From the NCBI GenBank assembly GCA_903907885.1, contig CAIVPY010000156.1, positions 1 to 15,445 on the forward strand: a DNA stretch of 15,445 nucleotides, read 5' to 3'. Position 1 is the stretch's first letter. Each line of letters begins with the position of its first letter. The notes beneath the pieces were generated by a model. The model made no database searches, was not told the origin of the DNA, and saw only the letters and a list, made by a program, of their open reading frames with translations. Shown piece by piece: positions 7,509-14,203 of this stretch. Source of the DNA: an uncultured Bacteroidota bacterium. Its GTDB lineage: Bacteria > Bacteroidota > Bacteroidia > UKL13-3. The translations under genes and the position numbers were made by a program.

Positions 7509-8270
7509 ATGAATAAAAAAATTGCATATATAACAGGAGCCACATCTGGCATAGGCAAAGCCACCGCACAAAAACTAGCTTCCGAAGGTTTTAATTTAAT
7601 AATAACAGGTAGGAGGGAAGACAGATTGGAGGCTATAAAAACCCAATTATCTTCCGATTTTGGTATTGATGTGCTCACCCAAAACTATGATATAACCAAA
7701 CGAAAAGAAGTTGAAGCTTCCATACACTCATTGCCATCAGAATGGAAACAAATAGATGTTTTACTAAACAATGCGGGCTTGGCAAGTGGACTAAACACTA
7801 TATACGAAGGGGATATTGATGATTGGGAAAAAATGATTGATACCAATATAAAAGGCTTGCTTTATGTTACACGCACACTTGCTCCAATTATGATAACAAA
7901 TAATAAAGGCCATATTGTAAACATTGGTTCTATTGCGGGCAAAGAAGTATATGCAAACGGTAATGTGTATTGCAGTACAAAGTTTGCGGTAGATGCATTG
8001 AGCAAAGCTATGCGCTTAGAGTTTTCTAAATTCCCTATTAAAGTAACATCCATCAATCCTGGAGCAGTAGAAACTGAATTTTCTATCGTTCGTTTTCATG
8101 GCGATGAAGAACGTGCAAAAACAGTATATGAAGGTTATGATAACCTTGTACCAGAAGATATTGCAGATGCCATTTGGTATGTGGTTTCTCGCCCTGCAAG
8201 GGTTAATATAAACGAGATGATTGTGATGCCAACTGCTCAGCCTATGGCAGGTGTGATAAATAGGAAATAG
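7509..8270 (+). CDS. Short-chain dehydrogenase/reductase, YdfG-like (NADP-preferring)
   Basis: A 253-residue classical SDR oxidoreductase, soluble and cytoplasmic. The nucleotide-binding motif TGATSGIG is at 9-16, the structural NNAG at 87-90, active-site N113 in DTNIKG, and catalytic S141 with Y154 and K158 (YCSTK). Basic residues in GRREDRL (34-40) favour NADP(H) over NAD(H). The INPGAVETEF segment (182-191) and the C-terminal end resemble the YdfG group (3-hydroxy acid / L-allo-threonine dehydrogenases), but substrate cannot be fixed from sequence alone. It is transcribed divergently from rnz, sharing a 112-bp repeat-bearing intergenic region, and converges on hemW. It appears to be a single-gene unit. 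Confidence 0.93.
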   Translation: MNKKIAYITGATSGIGKATAQKLASEGFNLIITGRREDRLEAIKTQLSSDFGIDVLTQNYDITKRKEVEASIHSLPSEWKQIDVLLNNAGLASGLNTIYEGDIDDWEKMIDTNIKGLLYVTRTLAPIMITNNKGHIVNIGSIAGKEVYANGNVYCSTKFAVDALSKAMRLEFSKFPIKVTSINPGAVETEFSIVRFHGDEERAKTVYEGYDNLVPEDIADAIWYVVSRPARVNINEMIVMPTAQPMAGVINRK

Positions 8271-8286
8271 TTGTAAAAGTAGATGC

Positions 8287-8298
8287 GCGATTAATCGC
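8287..8298. repeat. Perfect 12-bp palindrome between converging genes
   Basis: GCGATTAATCGC is self-complementary and lies in the 41-bp gap between the convergent dehydrogenase and hemW genes. It is much more GC-rich than its surroundings. With no central loop and no adjoining T-run it is not a convincing terminator; it could be a remnant of a palindromic intergenic repeat or a binding site. Confidence 0.45.
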
Positions 8299-8311
8299 CT
8301 TATTATAATTA

Positions 8312-9439
8312 TTACAACAAAAACAAATCACTCGCAATGCCATCACTAAAGAATTTGCCTTCTCTGCTTATAAATAAAGTTTGACCATCTTTTATTAAGT
8401 GTTTTTTTAAAAGGTGTTGGTAAGCTTGTTGTTCAATTTGGTCTGCATATTTGTACCCAAAATGGGTTTCAATATACTTTAAATCGCAACCCCACTTGGT
8501 CCTTAGGCTGGTCATAACATATTCGTTAAGTTTATTTGCCATGCTCAAAACCTCTGTCTCCAATGGTAATTCATTTTTTTCAATGGCTTCAGCATACATT
8601 ATATTGTTGGCAATATTCCAACTTCTTTCTTTTTGATTAAAAGAATGTGCCGAAGGTCCAATGCCTAGATAAGGTTTATTCATCCAATAGTTGGTATTAT
8701 GAACAGCGTAATTACCATCCTTCGCAAAATTACTTATTTCGTATTGCTCAAAACCATTCTTTTCCAGTGTGTCAAGCAATATGTCGAATTGTTGTGATGC
8801 TTGCTCTTCGCTTAATTGTTCGATTTTGCCTTTTTCAATAAAATGTGAAAGCGCTGTTTTTGTTTCAACTGTCAAGCAGTAACTGCTTATATGGTTAACG
8901 CCTAAATCAATAGCTTGAACTATATTAGATTTCCATGCCTCATTACTTAAATTGGGGGTTCCGTATATTAAATCGATGCTCAAACTATTAAATCCAATTT
9001 GCTTGGCAAGTTTAATTGATTCAATGGCTTCCTTGGCAGAGTGCGCTCTGTTCATCCATTTCAAATCCTCATCTCTAAAACTTTGTACGCCTATGCTTAA
9101 TCTGTTTATTTGAGAATTTCTTAATTCATCAAGTCGCTTTGCATCTAAATCATCAGGGTTGGATTCTAATGTTATTTCTGCACCCTCTACCACATCAAAA
9201 TACTTATATATTTCACTGAAAATAGCATCAAGCTCAGCTTGAGATAATATACTTGGAGTTCCTCCACCTAAATAGATGCTTTCAATTTTGCTAGATGGCA
9301 AATAGTTTTTTCGTAATTCAATTTCTTTTATGATAGCAGTAACAACCCTTTGCTTGTGCGAGTGGGTGGTGCTGAAATGAAAATTGCAATAATGACAAGC
9401 CTTTCTGCAAAATGGTATGTGAATATAAATGCCCGACAA
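8312..9439 (-). CDS. hemW: Radical SAM haem chaperone HemW
   Basis: A 375-residue radical SAM protein. The 4Fe-4S ligand triad CRKACHYC (C11, C15, C18) is near the N-terminus, followed by GGGTPS (58-63, SAM binding), ESNPDDL (92-98), RLSIGVQSF (113-121), YEISNFA (233-239), HNTNYW (247-252) and GIGPSAHSF (259-267). These and the length are those of HemW, once annotated as oxygen-independent coproporphyrinogen III oxidase; the additional cysteine that follows the triad in HemN is absent here (CHYCNF). Known HemW proteins bind haem and hand it to respiratory enzymes. The start is a TTG (complement of 9437-9439). No in-frame ATG or GTG precedes it before a stop, and the family's conserved GIYIHIPFC begins at residue 3, so TTG is the likely real start. 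Only 29 bases separate it from the divergent outer-membrane protein gene. Confidence 0.93.
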   Translation of the reverse strand: MSGIYIHIPFCRKACHYCNFHFSTTHSHKQRVVTAIIKEIELRKNYLPSSKIESIYLGGGTPSILSQAELDAIFSEIYKYFDVVEGAEITLESNPDDLDAKRLDELRNSQINRLSIGVQSFRDEDLKWMNRAHSAKEAIESIKLAKQIGFNSLSIDLIYGTPNLSNEAWKSNIVQAIDLGVNHISSYCLTVETKTALSHFIEKGKIEQLSEEQASQQFDILLDTLEKNGFEQYEISNFAKDGNYAVHNTNYWMNKPYLGIGPSAHSFNQKERSWNIANNIMYAEAIEKNELPLETEVLSMANKLNEYVMTSLRTKWGCDLKYIETHFGYKYADQIEQQAYQHLLKKHLIKDGQTLFISREGKFFSDGIASDLFLL

Positions 9440-9468
9440 AATATGATATTTGCGTTTAAGTTTATTTA

Positions 9469-11271
9469 TTGCGAAGTAAATATATTAAAGCCAACATTTA
9501 TTTGATCCGAATTATTTATATAGTATTATTTTTTGCAAATGTGTCGTTTGCATTAGCTCAGCATGCTATAAAATTGAATCTTGAGCTTAAAAGTGGAGAT
9601 AAAAAGGTGTTTAATAAAATTGAATTTAAACCCATCTTACTTGATTCGTTGCAATTGTATCAAGAATTGAATAGTGTTATTCTTCAGCTAAACAAACAAT
9701 CTTTTTTGGCTGCAAATGGTGATTTGTTAAAACTACAATCAGATTCGTTTTTATTCCAAATCAATACGGGCATTTCTTATAAAGCCATTTTTGTAAAAGG
9801 CGATAATGCTTCCGAATGGTTTGCTGATAAAGTTGGTTTTGAACAAAGCAATAATCGAAAATTCAATTACTATGAATGGGTAATAAAGCAAGAACAAATA
9901 CTTGGCTTGCTCGAAGAAAGTGGATTTCCTTTTGCGCAGATTTTTTTAGATTCAATTGAAATTGATAGCAATTTAATCAAAGCAAATATCAATGTTGTCA
10001 AAAACAAGATGATTTTATTTGATAGTATTGAGGTGATTGGTAAGGCTAATATTTCCCAGAATTTTTTAAAGAATTATTTAGGCATAAAGCAAGGTGATTT
10101 ATACAATGAAAAATTAATAAAAAATTCCAACCAAAGGTTGTATGAATTGGCTTATGTAAAGGTTTTGAAAAGCCCTGCTGTTTACTTTTATGGCAATAAG
10201 GCAAGGCCTTTGCTATACCTCGACAACAAAAAAGCAAGTTCTGCGGATGGTATTATTGGCGTAGCTCCAAATAGTTCGCAAAACAATAAACTTGTTTTGA
10301 CGGGTGATTTTAATTTAAAACTACAAAATATTTTAGGTAGTGGTAAAAGTTTTGATTTAAGTTATAGAAGTTTTTTAGGCAACTCTCAAGACCTAAATCT
10401 AAAGTTTAATTATCCGTATTTTTTTGGAACTAAATTAGGCCTCGATTATGGATTGAAAATTTTGAAATATGATACAGCTTTTGTCAATGTTCAAAATGAT
10501 TTTGCCCTACAATATCGTTTTATAGGAAGCGATTTTATTAAAATGTATTATAGTTTACAGCAGTCAACTTTGCTGACTGTAGACACTTTGGCTATAAAAA
10601 GTAATAAGCAATTGCCGAGTGCAAATGATATACGTTCAGATTTTTATGGTATAGCCATTCGGAAAACAAAATTTGATTATTTTATAAACCCTAAAAAAGG
10701 ATTTGCTTTTGATATAGATTTTGCTGCTGGTACAAAAAGTATTTTACGAAATAATACAATAAATATCCTGCGAGTACGCGTTAATCAAGGAAATACCTAC
10801 AATCTGTATGATTCACTTAAATTGAATATTTTTCAATTAAGATTTATTGCTAATGTAGAAAAGTACTTCCATTTGTTTTCAAACAATGTGCTCAAAACAT
10901 CTTTCAATACAGGGTATTTGCAGTCATCAAACATATTTTTTAATGAACTTTTTCGTATTGGTGGATTAAAAACCCTTCGTGGTTTTGATGAACAAAGTAT
11001 TTTTGCAAGCCAATATGGAATATTAAATGTAGAGTGGCGGTATTTGGTGCAACAGAATTCAAATTTTGTTTTGTTTTGGAATGGTGCATGGTACAAAAAC
11101 GAAGCACTAAAAACCGCTATTTCTGACACTCCTTGGGGAGCAGGTTTGGGTTTAAATATCGAAACAGGTACAGGTATTTTCTCTTTATATTATGCCACGG
11201 GGAAACAATTCGATAATCCATTAGAGTTTAGAACAGCCAAGATACATTTCGGATTTATTAATTATTTTTGA
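9469..11271 (+). CDS. BamA/TamA (Omp85)-family outer-membrane protein, compact form
   Basis: A 600-residue exported protein. Residues 1-30 form a signal peptide with a hydrophobic stretch (about 13-29) and probable cleavage after ALA-30. Residues 31-180 are mixed alpha/beta and may be one or two divergent POTRA domains. A clearer POTRA lies at about 183-240 (ILFDSIEVIGKANISQNFL..., then KQGDLYNEKLI). From about 277 the sequence alternates as in a 16-strand beta barrel, with the Omp85 loop-6 motif LRGF at 503-506 and a terminal aromatic residue (INYF). At 600 residues it is shorter than BamA and has fewer POTRAs, closer to TamA or to accessory Omp85 proteins. Its role is probably insertion or export of envelope proteins or lipids (inference). 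An in-frame stop at 9457 leaves TTG at 9469 as the first usable start. The stop overlaps the next gene's start. Confidence 0.85.
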   Translation: MRSKYIKANIYLIRIIYIVLFFANVSFALAQHAIKLNLELKSGDKKVFNKIEFKPILLDSLQLYQELNSVILQLNKQSFLAANGDLLKLQSDSFLFQINTGISYKAIFVKGDNASEWFADKVGFEQSNNRKFNYYEWVIKQEQILGLLEESGFPFAQIFLDSIEIDSNLIKANINVVKNKMILFDSIEVIGKANISQNFLKNYLGIKQGDLYNEKLIKNSNQRLYELAYVKVLKSPAVYFYGNKARPLLYLDNKKASSADGIIGVAPNSSQNNKLVLTGDFNLKLQNILGSGKSFDLSYRSFLGNSQDLNLKFNYPYFFGTKLGLDYGLKILKYDTAFVNVQNDFALQYRFIGSDFIKMYYSLQQSTLLTVDTLAIKSNKQLPSANDIRSDFYGIAIRKTKFDYFINPKKGFAFDIDFAAGTKSILRNNTINILRVRVNQGNTYNLYDSLKLNIFQLRFIANVEKYFHLFSNNVLKTSFNTGYLQSSNIFFNELFRIGGLKTLRGFDEQSIFASQYGILNVEWRYLVQQNSNFVLFWNGAWYKNEALKTAISDTPWGAGLGLNIETGTGIFSLYYATGKQFDNPLEFRTAKIHFGFINYF

Positions 11272-12215
11272 CAGGTTTTTTGAAACGATTCGTACAAATA
11301 TCAATTATCATACTTTGCATTTTAATGCGAACTGTACTTGCTTTTGCTCAAGATACCTCAAAGGTTCAAATTAATAGGATTGATACTTTAACTTCAGATA
11401 AATTACAATTTAGTCTTTTAGATACACTATTGAATTCCCAACAAGTCAGATTGTTGTTTATGCCCTATGAGAATATTGGGAGTAAAGGTAACCCGAATAT
11501 AGCATTTGAATTGAAAGTGTCTAGAAATACTCCCAATTTAAAACAAATAATTACACATCCAACAAATGATAAAAGAGCCTACTTTGTATCGTTACTTTTA
11601 GTAGTGATACTTATTTCAATTACCCGCCTTACTAATCCTAAAAATTTCACTATATTCATCCAGTCGGTTTTTGACAGCCAGCTTAGCCAACGAATCTGGA
11701 GCGACAGTAAAACCAATTTTCTCTCTATAATAATACAGTTATCAATCAATTTTATTTTAACAGTTTCAATCATTATTGCCTTTTACTTACAATCCCGAAG
11801 TGAGTTGTTATCTTTTAGCTTTTATAATATTTTGTGGCGAACCATTTTAGTTTTGCTACTCATTTATGTCTCAAAATTTCTCATATTATGGATCATAGGT
11901 CAATTATTAAATTTTTCTAGTTTATCACAAGGATTTATAACCAATACCATTTCTCAAAACGGATTTATAAGTTTGATAATGCTTCCATTGTGTATAATAT
12001 ATATATACAATTCCAATACTTTTTTAGGAATGGCAATCTTTTCTACATTAGTAGCTATTTTTTTTATAGGAATAATTTTCAGAAACGTGCATATGTTTTT
12101 TATGGCTGTCAGAGCTTTACGTTTTCCATTAATATATATATTTATATATCTTTGTGCGCTAGAAATATTACCTTGGCTACTGTTGTTTAAAATTTTAGAT
12201 AATTACTTCGTTTGA
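11268..12215 (+). CDS. DUF4271 multi-pass membrane protein
   Basis: A 315-residue membrane protein matching the DUF4271 family found in Bacteroidota; molecular function unknown. An N-terminal signal-like segment (about 9-28, ending LAFAQ) precedes a soluble, probably periplasmic part (29-103). About six transmembrane helices follow (near 105-120, 152-174, 187-211, 232-247, 254-271 and 287-311), with loops such as FRNVHMFFMAVRALRFPLIY conserved in the family as I recall it. The TTG at 11268 overlaps the TGA of the upstream gene (TTGA). A second TTG at 11280 would give a tidier signal peptide (MKRFVQISIII) and is an alternative; the next ATG (11325) would remove most of the signal peptide. No catalytic motif is visible. 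It is coupled by overlaps on both sides, to the Omp85-like gene and to hemD. Confidence 0.85.
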   Translation: MTGFLKRFVQISIIILCILMRTVLAFAQDTSKVQINRIDTLTSDKLQFSLLDTLLNSQQVRLLFMPYENIGSKGNPNIAFELKVSRNTPNLKQIITHPTNDKRAYFVSLLLVVILISITRLTNPKNFTIFIQSVFDSQLSQRIWSDSKTNFLSIIIQLSINFILTVSIIIAFYLQSRSELLSFSFYNILWRTILVLLLIYVSKFLILWIIGQLLNFSSLSQGFITNTISQNGFISLIMLPLCIIYIYNSNTFLGMAIFSTLVAIFFIGIIFRNVHMFFMAVRALRFPLIYIFIYLCALEILPWLLLFKILDNYFV

Positions 12216-12964
12216 AAAATACCAAAATAAAAAGCATACTCGTTTGCCAACCAAAGCCCGAAAGCGAAAAGTCGCCTTACTTTGATTTAGCTAAAAAACA
12301 TAATTGTAAAATTGACTTTCGTCCTTTTATCGAAGTGCAGCCAATTCCTAACAAAGAGTTTAGGCAGCAAAGAGTTAATATACTTGATTATACAGCCATT
12401 ATTTTAAACTCACGAAATTCAGTAGATAATTTCTTTAGAATGTGTTCTGAGTTGAAAATTGAAACACATCCTGATGTGAAATACTTTTGTGTAAATGAAA
12501 GTATAGGTAATTATATATCCAAATATATACAAGTTAGAAAACGCAAAGTGTTTGTTGGCAAAGGAACAGAAACAGAATTGTTTCCTTTATTTAAAAATCA
12601 TGCTAAGGACAAATACCTTTTCCCTTGCAGTGATTGGCGTAAACAAGATATTGAAAAATTCATGAAAAAAAGTAAAATAGTTTTCAAAGAAGCTTTTTTC
12701 TATCGCATTGCCTCTAGTAATTTATCCGATTTGTCTAATGTTAATTATGATATAATTGCTTTTTTTAGCCCAGCAGACATACGATCATTGTTCGAGAATT
12801 TTCCTGATTTTCTACAAAACAATACAAAAATAGCAGGATTTGGTGCCACCACTTTAAAGGCGATAAAAGATGCCAAACTTGCTATTAATATTCAAGCTCC
12901 AACACCTGAAACCCCTTCAATGGTAATGGCTATTGACAGATATATTGTAGAAATAAATAAGTAA
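12212..12964 (+). CDS. hemD: Uroporphyrinogen-III synthase (HemD) family protein
   Basis: A 250-residue protein of the HemD fold, which closes hydroxymethylbilane into uroporphyrinogen III in tetrapyrrole synthesis. The N-terminus (IKSILVCQPKPESEKSPYFD, then IDFRPFIEVQPI) and YTAIILNSRNSVDNFF (55-70) match the Bacteroidota form of the enzyme; the second lobe has IIAFFSPADIRSLF and the conserved end KIAGFGATTLKAI. HemD is poorly conserved and has few invariant residues, so activity cannot be proven by motif. The start is TTG at 12212, overlapping the DUF4271 stop codon; the next ATG (about residue 77) would remove the entire conserved N-terminus, so TTG is well supported. Being joined to a DUF4271 gene and placed just before porP/gldK, it may be a working haem enzyme that merely shares the transcript. 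Confidence 0.88.
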   Translation: MKNTKIKSILVCQPKPESEKSPYFDLAKKHNCKIDFRPFIEVQPIPNKEFRQQRVNILDYTAIILNSRNSVDNFFRMCSELKIETHPDVKYFCVNESIGNYISKYIQVRKRKVFVGKGTETELFPLFKNHAKDKYLFPCSDWRKQDIEKFMKKSKIVFKEAFFYRIASSNLSDLSNVNYDIIAFFSPADIRSLFENFPDFLQNNTKIAGFGATTLKAIKDAKLAINIQAPTPETPSMVMAIDRYIVEINK

Positions 12965-13012
12965 TATTATACAAATAGACATTTTTGATGTTTTGATGTT
13001 GGTTTTAGATGT

Positions 13013-13043
13013 ATTGCATTATTCATTTAAAAGTGTATTATTG
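13013..13043 (+). promoter_or_regulatory. Promoter candidate for porP (Bacteroidota type)
   Basis: TATTATTG (13036-13043) matches TAnnTTTG at all but one fixed base. ATTG at 13013-13016 serves as a -33 box, with exactly 19 bases between. Transcription would start near 13050, about 20 bases before the ATG. Confidence 0.45.
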
Positions 13044-13071
13044 AAACCGAAAGTTATTAATAAGAGAAGTA

Positions 13072-14082
13072 ATGAGTAAAAAAATTACCTATATAGTACT
13101 ATTATTTTTTGCGGGATTTATGAGTATAAAATCTTACGCTCAACAAGATGCTCAATATAGTCAGTTTATGTTTAATAGACTATCATATAATCCTGCATTT
13201 GCCGGTAGTTCTGAAAAGATATGTGCTACTTTGTTATATCGTAATCAATGGAATCAATTTGGTGGTGGTAATGTAGTTTCAGATTTAGGTTCTGTTGGTC
13301 GTGGTGGATCACCAACTACTTTTTTAGGAAACATTCATGCTCCAATAGGGAAATTTGGTATTGGTGCTAATTTTAATAACGACCAATTAGGCTTTAGCAA
13401 AATTGTTACAGCAAATGTGGCTTTATCATATAAATTTAATTTAAGTAACGGGGGTGTTTTAGCTACTGGAGTTGGAGTTGGTTTTGTTCAAGAAGGTATT
13501 GATGGATCAAAGCTAAAGGCAATTGATCAAGGTGATCCTAAAATTCCCCAAGGAAATATTACAAGTATGGGATTGGATTTAAATTTTGGTTTGTATTACA
13601 CCCAACCCCAAATTTCGATATTTAATAATTTTTATGCAGGAGTTTCATCATCTCATTTAAATGCTCCTAAATTATTAATTCAAGATAATGCTGGTAGAGG
13701 ATTTACCTCTCAGTACGTTCGTCATTATTATTTTATTACAGGAGCTGATTATGACTTAAACAGTGCCTTTACTATTAATCCTAATATAATGGTAAAAACT
13801 GATGGGGTAAAAACAACCACAGACTTGAATGCTACATTAATTTGGAACCAAAATATCAGAGGTGGTTTAAGTTACAGAACATTTAATGATTTAATAATCT
13901 TGGCAGGTTACGAGTTTCCTTTTGGATTAAATGTGGGTTATTCTTATGATTTAACTATGGGAAAAATTCTCAACTATAGTACTGGAACCCATGAAATAAT
14001 GCTTAGATATTGCTTTGGTGTTAAATTTACCCCTAAAGAACCAAAGATTCCAATTCCTAGATTGACCCCAAGGTTTTTATAA
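13072..14082 (+). CDS. porP: PorP/SprF family type IX secretion outer-membrane protein
   Basis: A 336-residue protein with a signal peptide (1-23, cleavage likely after SYA). The family hallmark follows at once: DAQYSQFMFNRLSYNPAFAGS (about 26-46). The rest alternates in beta strands ending in aromatic residues, as for a membrane beta barrel, and closes with GKILNYSTGTHEIMLRYCF, also typical of the family. PorP/SprF proteins belong to the type IX secretion system and interact with secreted cargo or the PorKLMN core; related SprF is needed for delivery of the adhesin SprB. Several paralogues are common in one genome, so orthology to porP proper rests on the adjacent gldK, which reproduces the Porphyromonas porP-porK order. 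The ATG at 13072 is preceded by GAGAAG, a weak ribosome-site-like run. Confidence 0.92.
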   Translation: MSKKITYIVLLFFAGFMSIKSYAQQDAQYSQFMFNRLSYNPAFAGSSEKICATLLYRNQWNQFGGGNVVSDLGSVGRGGSPTTFLGNIHAPIGKFGIGANFNNDQLGFSKIVTANVALSYKFNLSNGGVLATGVGVGFVQEGIDGSKLKAIDQGDPKIPQGNITSMGLDLNFGLYYTQPQISIFNNFYAGVSSSHLNAPKLLIQDNAGRGFTSQYVRHYYFITGADYDLNSAFTINPNIMVKTDGVKTTTDLNATLIWNQNIRGGLSYRTFNDLIILAGYEFPFGLNVGYSYDLTMGKILNYSTGTHEIMLRYCFGVKFTPKEPKIPIPRLTPRFL

Positions 14083-14141
14083 AATAATTTTAATTTAACA
14101 ATAAAATAATATCAGTAGTCGTTATACTAAAAAATGTCAAA

Positions 14142-14172
14142 TTTGCTTTTTATAATACAATTGCTATTTTTG
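14142..14172 (+). promoter_or_regulatory. Strong Bacteroidota promoter candidate for gldK
   Basis: TTTG at 14142-14145 and TATTTTTG at 14165-14172 match the -33 (TTTG) and -7 (TAnnTTTG) consensus at every fixed base, with exactly 19 bases between them. The start point would be near 14180, about 24 bases before the gldK ATG. No terminator separates porP from gldK, so gldK may be read both from this promoter and from upstream. Confidence 0.7.
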
Positions 14173-14203
14173 CTTTTTAACTAATCAATTATATAACCGT
14201 AAA

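Noticed and set aside
12984..13000. TTTTGATG repeated twice upstream of porP as an operator
   Set aside because: Two adjacent 8-base copies in AT-rich DNA are weak evidence and no symmetry or further copy is present.
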